64,000 nucleotides of DNA from JAFNAG01 sp963824985 (GTDB taxonomy: Bacteria > Acidobacteriota > UBA6911). The DNA lies in contig CAWGRQ010000029.1 in NCBI GenBank assembly GCA_963824985.1, positions 94,541-158,540 on the forward strand. The letters are read 5' to 3'. How positions within the stretch are numbered: position 1 is the stretch's first letter; every line of letters begins with the position of its first letter. The notes beneath the pieces were generated by a model that was not told the origin of the DNA, did not search any database, and was given only the letters and a program-made list of their open reading frames with translations. This document shows, piece after piece, positions 9,401 to 17,053 of this stretch. Made by a program: the position numbers and the translations under genes.

Positions 9401-10206
9401 AGAAAGTGGCGTGCCGTGGTTCCTCTGCCCCCCCCAAGTGCGGAAAACGCCCCTCCGACCATAATTTGACCATTGGCCTGCAGGGACAGGGCGTAGATTT
9501 CGGCGTTGGCACCGGGATCGAAGGTGTCATCCATGCTTCCGTCGCCGTTCAGCCTGCCGATGAACTTGCGAGGAGTGAGCCCCGCGGCGCCTCCCCCGAG
9601 CGCGTAGAAGCTGCCTGCGACCAGGATCTTGCCGTCCTGCTGAACCGCCAGGGCCCGGACAAAATAATTGGCGCCCGGATCGAAATTGTCATCGAGGCTG
9701 CCGTCCGGATTGAGCCGGCCAATAAAGTTACGCGAAGTCAGTGCGTTGGAGTTGCTCCCCATTTCGGTGAATTCACCGCCGACCAGGATTTTGCCGTCTG
9801 TCTGCAAAGCAATGGTGTTCACCCGTCCATTGGTCGCAGCCGTGAAGCTGGTATCGAGACTGCCATCGGGATTCAATCGCCCGATGTTACTGCGTGAAGA
9901 GGTGCCGCTTCCGCCGCCTCCGAGCAGCGTGAATCTTCCCCCGACCAGTATTTTCCCATCGGGTTGCACCGCGAGAGCCCAGACGGTTCCATTGACTCCT
10001 GGATCGAAGCCGTCCTGAGCCGATTGTGCCTGGGCTATGAAAGAGGTCATCACAAGCGCCAAACACAAAACAAGCCAGCGTGTCAACAGACCGGTGTTTA
10101 CTAGACACGACCGGGTTCTCGTCCAGCACCGCTCATCCTTTCGGGTCGCGGGATGCGTGATTACGGCATCAGGAGAGCAGGAAACAGGCCTCCACGTACG
10201 CTTCAT
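6136..10206 (-). CDS. Secreted delta-60 repeat protein with duplicated C-terminal module
   Basis: The ATG at 10206 is preceded by GGGGG with 6-base spacing (a TTG two codons upstream also opens the frame), giving about 1356 residues. An unusually long basic N-region of about 40 residues leads to a signal peptide core (WLVLCLALVMTSFIAQAQ). Fourteen tandem repeats of 53-54 residues follow, each with the pattern FDPGAN...LAVQxDGKILVGGxFTxLGGG...RxxIGRLNxDGSxD, the delta-60 repeat expected to form beta-propeller blades. The C-terminal 450 residues contain two related halves of about 200 residues, each starting FxQVAxGxxYxT and ending VxAVALRYDN. The protein is likely extracellular or surface-attached; its ligand is unknown. 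It converges on amrS, and the overlap between the two frames is probably due to a lost stop in amrS. Confidence 0.85.
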   Translation of the reverse strand: MKRTWRPVSCSPDAVITHPATRKDERCWTRTRSCLVNTGLLTRWLVLCLALVMTSFIAQAQSAQDGFDPGVNGTVWALAVQPDGKILVGGRFTLLGGGGSGTSSRSNIGRLNPDGSLDTSFTAATNGRVNTIALQTDGKILVGGEFTEMGSNSNALTSRNFIGRLNPDGSLDDNFDPGANYFVRALAVQQDGKILVAGSFYALGGGAAGLTPRKFIGRLNGDGSMDDTFDPGANAEIYALSLQANGQIMVGGAFSALGGGRGTTARHFLGRLDADGSVDLTFDPGANNPVWALAVQTDGKILAGGNFTTLGGGETGTIFRSHVGRLQPDGLIDETFDPGASAIIYDIRIQADGRILLGGAFARLGGGSDGVNTRNFIGRLNIDGSLDADFDPGTNSIVYAIRPQADGKILVAGAFATLGGGVVGTSPRNRIGRLYADGSLDDNFGLGADDIVRTIALQGDGRILAGGSFSKLGSGGTGAIDRSRIARFHPDGDLDAGFNPGANNQVSALAVQSDGKILVGGSFSRLGGGGVGAFTRYRLGRLNPDGSLDSSFDPGANGEITALAVQPDGKIIVAGSFTTLGGGGTGSTPRNYIGRLNADGSIDPGFDPGANGPILALAVQADGKILVGGSFTTLGGGGTGTGSRKRIGRLLASGALDTGFDPGADAEVDTLAAQPDGRILVGGRFSGLGSGSGATPRRHIGRLQADGSVDNAFDPGADDTIWTISLQIDGKILLGGAFTTLGGGGTGTVSRSHIGRLNADGSVDPGFDPGADGLVLSLALQTDGKPLVGGAFRALGGGGFGTSPRNGLGRLTTAGAAYQMLQADTAGSKITWNRTGTGPEIERAWFEYSADGAVFSLLGSATRITGGWQLNGLSLPMAQTIFIRARGSYASGADNGSGSIAESIIATSSILAIFAQVAAGGAYETVLTGINTGQVYANVLLTLRKSDGTPLQTPAGSVAEPELLTIPPMGTVTLPISRSGDTVSGYALLSSTLQVEGTALFKSMHNNLILSEAGVGLSKPTHNFTVYIDNTANAASGYAIANIGNATATLELVLRDAVGNERDHASISLAAGRHLAEFAFQRFSAAAPAGFEGSIECTSDQTIAAVALRYDNMNLNALSQVFSTIPVLVNESAPTMIFPQVADGAGYRTNFILVNPGDTAVVARIEFFDDTGNPLFLPINGSAWDSYPINLSPRGVARVFTDGTSADLKVGWARVRSLVPILGSSIFQIRSGDRIISEAGVSSSPLTRHFTTYVESLGSTWSGLAVCNPNDSEVTLTLNLRLPDGEIYAVATDVVPAGGHLSKFFTFPTNPSWFPNAAGFEGTLEVTATQPVSAVALRYDNPQHDVFATLPVVILR
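7745..10008 (-). repeat. Fourteen tandem ~162-bp repeats coding for delta-60 units
   Basis: The coding repeats run without spacers from the mature N-terminus to about residue 824. Units are 159-162 bp and clearly diverged at DNA level (the third codon positions differ widely), so the array is old and maintained at protein level, not a recent amplification. Units 2 and 8 are the most divergent: unit 2 begins FTAATN and unit 8 begins FGLGAD in place of FDPGAN. Confidence 0.85.
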
Positions 10207-10482
10207 GTTCAACCCCCATTACAATTTGGCTTTTTCCGGGAATGGTTCGGGCATCGATACGACTGACCTCCGATCCCCGGAATAAGCTTGCTTCATCAAA
10301 AACCGGGCTGCAAAACAGACTGTGCTCTTCAGCGGAGTAATCTTAGCGCAGATTTGGGACGCGCAAAGAGGCAAAAACAAATGGTTGCGGCAGACCGGTT
10401 CCGGGCTACTTTCCGCAGGCTCCTGATGATCCGTTGATCGGGAAAGTGATATCCCAAGCCTCCCGGCCCCCGAGGACCGGTT

Positions 10483-11274
10483 TCACGGAAGAACCCCCTG
10501 AGCCCGGAATACGGTTCGGATTCGGCCGCAGTATTCGGCAATCATCGGGGTCATGGCTTTGTCGAGGCGCCGTGGACGTGGGAGATCGATGCCGAAGATC
10601 TGAATGATGCGCTCGGGAGGGGGAGACAGTACCGCCACACGATCGGATAGAAGGACTGCCTCATGAATGCTGGTTGTGCCCAACAACCCGGTCGCACCGG
10701 TCTCCATCCAAAGGCGCTGGAAGGCATCCAGGATCTGCTCCAAAGCCAGCGGATCGAACAACCGGAAAGGCTCCATCATGATCAGAAGGGGAGGGGAATG
10801 AACCAATGCGCGGCAAATGGAAACCAACTGGTCCAGGCCCGGCGGCAAATCATCTGGCCGGAACCGATCAAATCCGGATAAACCGAACCAGGCCATCAGA
10901 CGGCGCGCGCGATTTCTGCTATCGGGAAGGTCGAGCCCGAGCATCTCGGCCGGCAGAAGGATGTTTTGCAGGACGCTCCGCCAAGGGAGAAGCCCGGGGC
11001 GTTGGAGAACCAGGCCGACATCTCCAGGACGCAGCCGGCCTTTTTCCCCTGCGATGCGGATCTCTCCGCCGGCAACCGGGATGACGCCTGCGATCATTTT
11101 CAGCAGGGCGGCCATTCCGCTGGGACACGGGGCGACCAGCGACAGGAATTCCCCCCTGGTGATGTCAAAGGACACCGGACCCAACTTCATTTGAGCTTCA
11201 CCGTCGGGCTTATAAGCCTGGCAAAGCTCCCGGATCTGAATCTGAATCTCTGCGGCAGCCACAGGAGGCTCCAT
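10483..11274 (-). CDS. Degenerate ABC transporter ATP-binding protein (nitrate/taurine type)
   Basis: Overall this aligns with the SsuB/TauB/NrtD class of import ATPases, but the catalytic motifs are eroded. Numbered from the GTG at 11286, the Walker A region (about residues 52-60) reads APCPSGMAA and has no Lys-Ser/Thr pair. The signature reads LPPGLDQ instead of LSGGxxQ. Walker B reads LIMMEPF with Asp replaced by Met 171, and the H-loop His is Thr 205. The Q-loop (VLQRPGLLPW) and the DRV segment remain. The frame is full length and has no stop, which argues against simple decay. It follows the permease gene on the same strand. The start is ATG 11274 or GTG 11286; neither has a strong ribosome site. 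It may be a non-hydrolysing partner or regulatory subunit. Confidence 0.78.
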   Translation of the reverse strand: MEPPVAAAEIQIQIRELCQAYKPDGEAQMKLGPVSFDITRGEFLSLVAPCPSGMAALLKMIAGVIPVAGGEIRIAGEKGRLRPGDVGLVLQRPGLLPWRSVLQNILLPAEMLGLDLPDSRNRARRLMAWFGLSGFDRFRPDDLPPGLDQLVSICRALVHSPPLLIMMEPFRLFDPLALEQILDAFQRLWMETGATGLLGTTSIHEAVLLSDRVAVLSPPPERIIQIFGIDLPRPRRLDKAMTPMIAEYCGRIRTVFRAQGVLP

Positions 11275-11316
11275 GAAACAGGGCACAGGTTCTTGCCGGT
11301 CGTCGGGATCGGCAGG

Positions 11317-12153
11317 TCAGGGCATCTCCCTCATTTTCCTGGCGGGGTTGGCCCGCTCGGGCATTTTGGCTGGCCGGTAGATCCATGCCCTCTCGACGAA
11401 GTCCACCACAAGGTGGAAGCCGATGGCCATCAGAAACAGCACCGTCAGCACCGCCATCAGTTGCGTCGTATCGACTGTGGCACTTGCATACAGCATCAGG
11501 TATCCCAGACCCCGGCCGGATCCGATAAATTCGGCGACCGTCGCTCCGGCCAGCGCCAGCGGCAGACAGAGCTTTATTGACCCCAGGGTCGCGGGTCGGC
11601 AGGCAGGCAGACAGATCTGGAGAAAGAGCCTGGCGGGGGAGGCTCCCATGGCCTTTGCGATCTCAACTGCCTCGTGAGGTACGGAATCAAAACCGGCCTG
11701 CAGGCCGGCCGTGAAAGGCAGCAGGCAAACCATGAATGAGAGCGCCGCGGCTGCCGGAATCCCCAGGCCAAACCAGATCATCACCAGGGGGGCCAGGCTG
11801 ATCAGCGGCAGTGATTGCCCCAGGGACATAAACGGGGCCGTAAGGCGTCGCACCCGGATCGATACGGTCGCCAGCGAAGCAAGAGGGAATCCGATCAGCA
11901 CGGAAAGTACAAGGCCTTCCATCGCCTCCAGCCCCGTTACCAGCGAATGGGTCTGGAGCTGCGGGGCTTCCCTCCAGATCTGGAGAATAACCCGGGTAGG
12001 AGATGGGAGTGTCGAATGCCGGATGCCGACTGTCCGCACCACGAGTTCCCAGATCACCAGCACGGCAATCACGAACGCCGCACCCGGGCCCCACCGAGCC
12101 GCGCCCATGCCGACCAGCCTGCGGATGAGTGTCGATTCCCGAGGTGTGACCAT
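11317..12153 (-). CDS. ABC transporter permease, SsuC/TauC/NrtB type
   Basis: The protein has about six membrane helices and the cytoplasmic EAA loop (HEAVEIAKAMGASPARLFLQ) that docks on the ATPase subunit, as in permeases for nitrate, sulfonates, taurine or thiamine precursors. The ORF opens at 12270, but ATG 12153 (MVTPRESTLIRR) begins just after the upstream gene ends and gives a normal family length of 278 residues. It lies 31 bases downstream of the cofE fusion gene, so it is probably the fifth gene of the F420 operon. No substrate-binding protein gene is present in the window, and the partner ATPase is degenerate, so the substrate and even transport competence are uncertain. Confidence 0.85.
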   Translation of the reverse strand: MVTPRESTLIRRLVGMGAARWGPGAAFVIAVLVIWELVVRTVGIRHSTLPSPTRVILQIWREAPQLQTHSLVTGLEAMEGLVLSVLIGFPLASLATVSIRVRRLTAPFMSLGQSLPLISLAPLVMIWFGLGIPAAAALSFMVCLLPFTAGLQAGFDSVPHEAVEIAKAMGASPARLFLQICLPACRPATLGSIKLCLPLALAGATVAEFIGSGRGLGYLMLYASATVDTTQLMAVLTVLFLMAIGFHLVVDFVERAWIYRPAKMPERANPARKMREMP

Positions 12154-12184
12154 AGTTAATCCGCACTCATGTTTGTTGGGGGGG

Positions 12185-13441
12185 TCATCCCATAGTGCTG
12201 ACATGTTCCGGGAGGATACGGTAGCGCACGCGCACCTCGGATGGAGAATGGTGAGGGTACCGATCGACATTCAGGTATTTGCGGGCCAGACTGTCGATAT
12301 GCTCCACCGCGCCTTCTTCGGTGATTTCAATTACCTTTCCGCGAATCTCCATGTACCGGTAGGCATTCTTGGGGTCCAGGATGGACAGGGCCACCCTGGG
12401 ATTGTTGCGCATGTTACGGTCCTTCACCCGTCCCCGAGCGGAGTTGATGCTGATATAACTTCCGTCGTAGTCAAACCACACCGGGGTCACGTGCGGGCTG
12501 CCATTTTTCATGACCGTTCCCAGCTGGGCAATCGCGGGCTCCCGCACCAAATCCATAAATGCTTCAGGAATCTGTGCTGTCATGGGTTCTCCCTCGCTCT
12601 CCTGGAATTCTGGTGATGCCGTTGCGTCCAGTCCCCTCTTTGCGGGGGACAGGCGCCATGATAGGAAAAGATCCTCTTCCGCGGGCCGGATCAACTCGCG
12701 GCCGCTTCCTTCCGCCGGCAGGAAGTGGCAGCCTTCGATGACTGCCGCCGGAATGCCGGCCGTTTTCTCCATGACCAGTTCGGCCGCTCCGGCCAGCTCA
12801 TCTGCGGCCGCCAGGAGGGTGGCATGGAGCGTGCGGCCATATGAGTCTACGCGTCCGCGGTAATCGATGAAAGGAGAAAGACCGGAAACGCCGATCGCGA
12901 CGTTGGTCAATCCCCTCCGCCAGGGCCTGCCGAAGGTATCGGAAATGATAACGGCGACATGGAGACCGAGCGCCGCTTCGAGTTCACGGCGCAGACTCAG
13001 CGCTGATTTGTCGGGATCGGGTGGAAGCAGAACGGCCATGCCGGCTGGAGCGTTTGAAACATCGACCCCCGCATTGGCACAGATGTAACCGTGGTGAGTT
13101 TCAACGATCAGAATGCCCCGCGCCTTCCTGACCACGCGTCGGGACTGCCGCAACACGATTTCCACCAGGCGCGGATCCCTGTTATGCCGGGTCGCCCATG
13201 CGCGCGCGTGGGCTGAGGGTGTGATGCTGTCGAGCCGAACCAGGCATCCTTCGGCCTTGCTGACGACCTTCTGCGCAACGACCAGTATGATCGGTTCCGC
13301 GGGCAATCCGTTTTCCGGGCCTGGAGAGGTCAATTCGCGTGCGTTCATCAGCGCTTCGAGAAGTATCGCCGCCAGGTTCATCCCCGGCTGGATCTCAGGA
13401 ATTCCCTCAAGCCCGCGGATGCGGATCGATTTGGCCGGCAT
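12185..13441 (-). CDS. cofE: Coenzyme F420 gamma-glutamyl ligase fused to an F420-dependent PPOX-class domain
   Basis: Residues 1 to about 255 are CofE, which adds glutamate to F420-0 with GTP: visible motifs are VVAQKVVSKAEG, ICANAGVDVSN, SDTFGRPWRRGLTNVAIG and the terminal GSGRELIRPAEEDLF. A 30-residue linker leads to a split-barrel flavin/deazaflavin oxidoreductase domain (about 132 residues: PHVTPVWFDYDG, RGRVKDRNMRNNPRVALSI, EVRVRYRILPEHV) of the class called probable F420-dependent enzymes. The second domain begins at an internal ATG (12583) with AGGGAG 5-6 bases upstream, and in the +1-offset frame a TGA overlaps that ATG. So the pair may be two genes joined by an indel, or a true fusion with an internal start. 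ATG 13441 with AAAGG is taken as start; ATG 13459 is the alternative. The 5' end overlaps cofC. Confidence 0.88.
   Translation of the reverse strand: MPAKSIRIRGLEGIPEIQPGMNLAAILLEALMNARELTSPGPENGLPAEPIILVVAQKVVSKAEGCLVRLDSITPSAHARAWATRHNRDPRLVEIVLRQSRRVVRKARGILIVETHHGYICANAGVDVSNAPAGMAVLLPPDPDKSALSLRRELEAALGLHVAVIISDTFGRPWRRGLTNVAIGVSGLSPFIDYRGRVDSYGRTLHATLLAAADELAGAAELVMEKTAGIPAAVIEGCHFLPAEGSGRELIRPAEEDLFLSWRLSPAKRGLDATASPEFQESEGEPMTAQIPEAFMDLVREPAIAQLGTVMKNGSPHVTPVWFDYDGSYISINSARGRVKDRNMRNNPRVALSILDPKNAYRYMEIRGKVIEITEEGAVEHIDSLARKYLNVDRYPHHSPSEVRVRYRILPEHVSTMG
12580..12595 (-). promoter_or_regulatory. Internal ribosome binding site and ATG for the PPOX domain
   Basis: Within the cofE fusion frame, AGGGAG lies 5-6 bases before an in-frame ATG at 12583, exactly where the PPOX domain starts. 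This is stronger than the ribosome site of cofE itself and would allow independent translation of a 132-residue PPOX protein. It decides whether the product is one polypeptide, two, or both. Confidence 0.55.
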
Positions 13442-14090
13442 AGTGTTTGAGCCTTTCATCGATGTTCAGGTCCAGCAGCAGGCGATAGGTCTCCCCTTCG
13501 GTCGGCTGCTCGAGAAAGCGGGCAATATCCGTGGCATCATCTATGTCCAGAGCCAGCCGCGGATTATTGACGATGGCTATGTGAGCTTGGGCCTGTTCGG
13601 CCTCGGCGAGGTGCAGGGCGAAGCTGTCAGGGCCGAAATGGGATGGAAACAGATCGGGGGGAATGCGCAACAGCGCATTAGTTCCCAAGCGGTTGTGGGA
13701 AGGTGCCAGGACCGCGCTCGGAGAGCGGGTTGTCCGATCGAGCAGGTCGGCGACGTCCCCGGGCTCCAGCCAGGGTAGGTCCGCAGGAAGGCGAAGCAAC
13801 GCAGGAACCCCCTCCTGCACCAGGAGGCGGGAGGCTCCGTCGACCGCGGCGCTCTCGGAGACCTGATGCTCTTCCCAGAGCACCCGCCACCCGGCCGAGG
13901 CGACCCGGGACGCGATGGTGGGGGAAGCGGTGATCGTGACCACAGGGCAGGGGAGCGGCTGCAATACCTGGATCAGGTCCTCCAGCATGGCCCGCGCAAG
14001 GAGAGATCGTTCCCGCCCGGTCAGGATTGGCGCCAGACGCGACTTGGCCCGGGCAGGCTCCTTTAGCGGGACCAGGATTACGGGATTCAT
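13407..14090 (-). CDS. cofC: 2-phospho-L-lactate (or phosphoenolpyruvate) guanylyltransferase CofC
   Basis: This 227-residue nucleotidyltransferase-fold protein activates the phospho-acid moiety with GTP for F420 assembly. The N-terminus VILVPLKEPARAKSRLAPIL carries the conserved Lys-Ser-Arg-Leu of the nucleotide-binding loop; LPADLPWL supplies the metal-binding Asp pair and ALDIDDATDI near the C-terminus is the second acidic motif. Its start overlaps the cofD stop by 4 bases and its end overlaps cofE by about 35 bases, so the three are translationally coupled. In many bacteria the physiological substrate is phosphoenolpyruvate; which substrate is used here cannot be read from sequence. Confidence 0.92.
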   Translation of the reverse strand: MNPVILVPLKEPARAKSRLAPILTGRERSLLARAMLEDLIQVLQPLPCPVVTITASPTIASRVASAGWRVLWEEHQVSESAAVDGASRLLVQEGVPALLRLPADLPWLEPGDVADLLDRTTRSPSAVLAPSHNRLGTNALLRIPPDLFPSHFGPDSFALHLAEAEQAQAHIAIVNNPRLALDIDDATDIARFLEQPTEGETYRLLLDLNIDERLKHYAGQIDPHPRA

Positions 14091-15013
14091 GACACCATCC
14101 TGAGCAGTGCGCCGGCCAGCGCCACCCGAGACGCCCGATCATGCATGATCGTCTCGACGGCGATGGCCCCGATCCCCATGGCCTCGATCTCGCTCAACAA
14201 AGAGGCATCTCTACGGTCGATGACGATCCGATCGAGAAAATCCGCGTATAACCGGGCGACGGTTACGGCGGAGGCGGGCGTGTCCAGTTGCCGCATAATG
14301 TCTGCCGCCGGGCCCTTCAGTGCTTCTCCGGCAACGATCGGGGAAACCGCGACAATGGTTGCCGACGTCGCGCACAGCGCGGCCCTGACGCCGGGGACCG
14401 CGAGGATCGGGCCGATACTCAGGTACGGATTGCTCGGGCACACCACGATCGCGTCGGCGCCATAGATCGCTTCCAGGACACCCGGGGAGGGGAGTGCGGC
14501 TTCGATCCGCTCAGAAGAGAATCCCAGAACCCGGGGCGAACATCTCCTGCGTACGAAATAATCCTGGAATCCAAGCGTGCCCTCGTCGGTGTGAATCAGT
14601 GTCGGCACGTGAGCGTCGCTCATCGGCAGCACGGCGCTTCCAATTCCATACCGCTGCGCGAGGGCCTCTGTGACCGCCGACAGGGTTTTCCCCTCGGCCA
14701 GGCGATGGGTACGGTATAGATGCGTAGCCAGGTCCACGTCCCCTACGCGAAACCACGGGTCGCAGCCCAGCCGATTCAGGAACTCAAGGCAACGAAAGGT
14801 GTCCGCCGCGACCCCCCAACCGGTCTCCGGATTGGCTTGGCCGGAAAGCGTATAAAGGATCGTGTCAAGATCCGGGCAGACATACAAGCCCATCCAGCGG
14901 AAATCATCACCCGTATTGACGATGATCGTGAGGTTCCGGGGGGCAAACAACTCCGATAATCCAGACAGAAGCTTGGCCGCTCCCACCCCTCCAGCCAGTG
15001 CCGTCAGTTTCAT
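14087..15013 (-). CDS. cofD: 2-phospho-L-lactate transferase CofD (FbiA)
   Basis: This 308-residue protein starts with the family nucleotide loop LAGGVGAAKLLSGL and continues with NTGDDFRWMGLYVCPDLDT, which binds the deazaflavin Fo and the guanylated donor. CPSNPYLSIGPILAVPG is the characteristic second motif. It transfers the phospho-acid group to Fo to make F420-0 or dehydro-F420-0. It sits between npdG and cofC, overlapping cofC by 4 bases. Fo synthase genes (cofG/cofH or fbiC) are not in the window, so the first committed step must be encoded elsewhere. Confidence 0.95.
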   Translation of the reverse strand: MKLTALAGGVGAAKLLSGLSELFAPRNLTIIVNTGDDFRWMGLYVCPDLDTILYTLSGQANPETGWGVAADTFRCLEFLNRLGCDPWFRVGDVDLATHLYRTHRLAEGKTLSAVTEALAQRYGIGSAVLPMSDAHVPTLIHTDEGTLGFQDYFVRRRCSPRVLGFSSERIEAALPSPGVLEAIYGADAIVVCPSNPYLSIGPILAVPGVRAALCATSATIVAVSPIVAGEALKGPAADIMRQLDTPASAVTVARLYADFLDRIVIDRRDASLLSEIEAMGIGAIAVETIMHDRASRVALAGALLRMVS

Positions 15014-15047
15014 CGTGTGCCTTCTCCGGTTTCCGGCGGTACAGGCC

Positions 15048-15708
15048 CTAAATTCCTTCCACGCGAAAGCGCGCTCCCCTTCGCCCGTGACGAATGTTCA
15101 GCTCCGCAGCGAGGACCGCCATACGTTCCAGCGTTCGCGCTGTTTGGAGCGGGCCGGCATCCAGTGGGCGCAGCGAAGGGATCAGGGATATTGCGCTCAT
15201 GACGACACGTTTCGGCTTCTTCGTAATCCCCGCAGACAAAAACATCGCAATTCAGCGGCGTTGCCAGGCTGGCCAGGAGGGCCGCGGGAATTGTCTTAAA
15301 GGCCGCTACCAGCGGAATGCCTTCCGGCAGATGCCGCGCGATGATTTCGGCATTCGATACGCTTTCCCGCTCGACATAACTGGCGTGCCCCCCGGGAAAC
15401 ACCATGGGCACCGTGACATCCACCAGGATGTGATGCGAACCGAGGTGGGATCGGCAGGAATCAATGACGGTGTGGGCCAGGGAAAACGGCACGGTCAGGA
15501 AAACCAAACCAGCAGTCTGGAGCATCTCGAGGTTATCCCCGCCGCGGATGGCCTGGCGGCCCAAAAGGCGGTTGCACTCTTCGGCTGCCCTCGCGGCCCG
15601 CTCCCGGCTTCGCGAGCCGAGGACAATCGAGGCGCCGGCCGCTCCGAAACGAAGCGCCAGCCCCCGAGCTTCAACTCCCGTGCCCCCCAGGAATCCTATC
15701 TCCATCAT
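15048..15708 (-). CDS. npdG: NADPH:F420 oxidoreductase NpdG, interrupted by a +1 frameshift
   Basis: From ATG 15708 the frame gives the Rossmann start MEIGFLGGTGVEARGLALRF, GSRSRERA and TVPFSLAHTVID, typical of F420-dependent NADP reductase. At CDVFVCGDYEEAE the frame fails and runs into unrelated sequence overlapping cofD. The expected C-terminal half (IPSLRPLDAGPLQTARTLER and GARFRVEGI) is present in the +1-offset frame and stops at 15048. Dropping one A from the AAA (plus TTT at 15210-15212) joins both parts into 219 residues, the normal family length, and leaves a 34-base gap to cofD. The enzyme moves hydride between F420H2 and NADP+, so it links the operon to the NADPH pool. The indel may be a sequence error or a real inactivating mutation. 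Confidence 0.85.
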
Positions 15709-15863
15709 GGTCACGCCATCGAAGATACCACAGTCAACATAGGTTGCGCGCCGGGCAATATTGTACTTGAGAACCAGGTTTCGAATTATAATGCATCCGA
15801 CCGGCCGGCATTCCGGCCGGCGCACATTTCCGGATGATGTCAAATAGCCTGTGGAGAAAGAAA

Positions 15864-16760
15864 ATGGAAAATGAGTGTCGTCTGCCGATCCCCGAGTGTG
15901 CCTGGACACGACGGGCTTTTTTGCACGTGACCGGTATTGCCGCCGCAACCTGGGCCTGGCCGCGGGATCTGCGGGGATTCATTGCGGAGGCCCGGATTCC
16001 GATTGCCGTTCAGCTCTATTCCGTGCGCGGCGATTGCCGCAAAGATTTTGATTCCGCGCTCGATCAGGTGGCGAAGATGGGTTTTGCCGGCGTCGAATTT
16101 GCCGGATACTTCACTTACGAGGGCAAGCCGAAAGAGCTGAAGCAGAAGCTCGACGATTTGAACCTCAAGGTGGCGGGGACGCACATCGGCATGAATCTGA
16201 TCCGGGAAGCGGCGCTGCCGGCCACAATCGAGTTCCACCGGGCGATCGGATGCAGATTCCTTATCGTGCCCGGAGATGGCGCGTTCACGGATCCGGAGAA
16301 GAGCAAACCGCTGGCGGAAGAATTCAAAAAGGTGGCGGAGACTCTCAAGCCGCTGGGAATGGCATGCGGGTATCACAACCACACCAACGAATTCAAAAAG
16401 GACGGGGACAAGACCTACTGGGAATTGTTCGCCGAGCGCACCGGTAAAGATGTCATTCTCCAGCAGGATTGCGGCTGGTCCGCCACGGCGGGCATGAATC
16501 CGGTAGAGTTGATCCGAAAATATCCCGGCCGCACCCGATCGGTGCATTTCAAGCCTGCCGTAATCGGCGCCGATTCCGGCAAGAAGGCGATCCTGGGACA
16601 GGACTCGGTCGACTGGGGCTCCGTGTATCGGGCGTGCGCGGCGGTGGGAGGAACCGAGTGGATCGTGGTAGAGCAGGAGCAATACCCGGATGCCAGGCCC
16701 GCGATGGAGTGCACGCGCGATTCGCTCGCAGGTTTGCGGAAGATCTTGGCCGGGATCTGA
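15864..16760 (+). CDS. Tat-exported sugar phosphate isomerase/epimerase (xylose isomerase-like TIM barrel)
   Basis: ATG 15864 has GGAG 7 bases upstream and yields 298 residues; the longer frame from 15834 adds ten improbable residues. The N-terminus has a twin-arginine-like signal (TRRAFLHVTGIAAATW), implying folded export. The mature part is an AP-endonuclease-2/xylose-isomerase TIM barrel: VQLYSVRGD, GFAGVEFAGY, THIGMN, HNHTNEF, LQQDCGW and the terminal VVEQEQ are the expected metal-ligand strands. Such proteins isomerise or cleave keto-sugars in the periplasm of sugar-degrading bacteria; the substrate is unknown. It is divergent from npdG and points toward a convergent Gfo/Idh/MocA gene with a similar signal, so the two may act on the same oxidised sugars. 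Confidence 0.85.
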   Translation: MENECRLPIPECAWTRRAFLHVTGIAAATWAWPRDLRGFIAEARIPIAVQLYSVRGDCRKDFDSALDQVAKMGFAGVEFAGYFTYEGKPKELKQKLDDLNLKVAGTHIGMNLIREAALPATIEFHRAIGCRFLIVPGDGAFTDPEKSKPLAEEFKKVAETLKPLGMACGYHNHTNEFKKDGDKTYWELFAERTGKDVILQQDCGWSATAGMNPVELIRKYPGRTRSVHFKPAVIGADSGKKAILGQDSVDWGSVYRACAAVGGTEWIVVEQEQYPDARPAMECTRDSLAGLRKILAGI

Positions 16761-17053
16761 CCTCGGGCACGGCATCGGGCTCCAAACTCTAATGCATGTT
16801 CGCAGACTAGACACCTCGCCGCGGTATGGCGCCAACGGCGGATAGGCAGAGAATATTGGGACGCGGAAGAACGCTGACGCACGCGGATTGGGATGAAGAT
16901 AATCCGCGTCGAGAATCGTCTTTTCCCGAATCGGCTTGTCTGCGGTACCGGAATCCGAATAAGGATGAGATCGGGCTGCCGCCCCTTGCGGTCTATACCC
17001 AGGTTTATTCTCGAAGAGATGTGGCAAAACATCTCAAGCCACGGAAAAGCGCA

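Noticed and set aside
15190..15230. Programmed ribosomal frameshift in npdG
   Set aside because: No X-XXY-YYZ slippery heptamer, internal Shine-Dalgarno or downstream pseudoknot is evident; a single-base indel is simpler.
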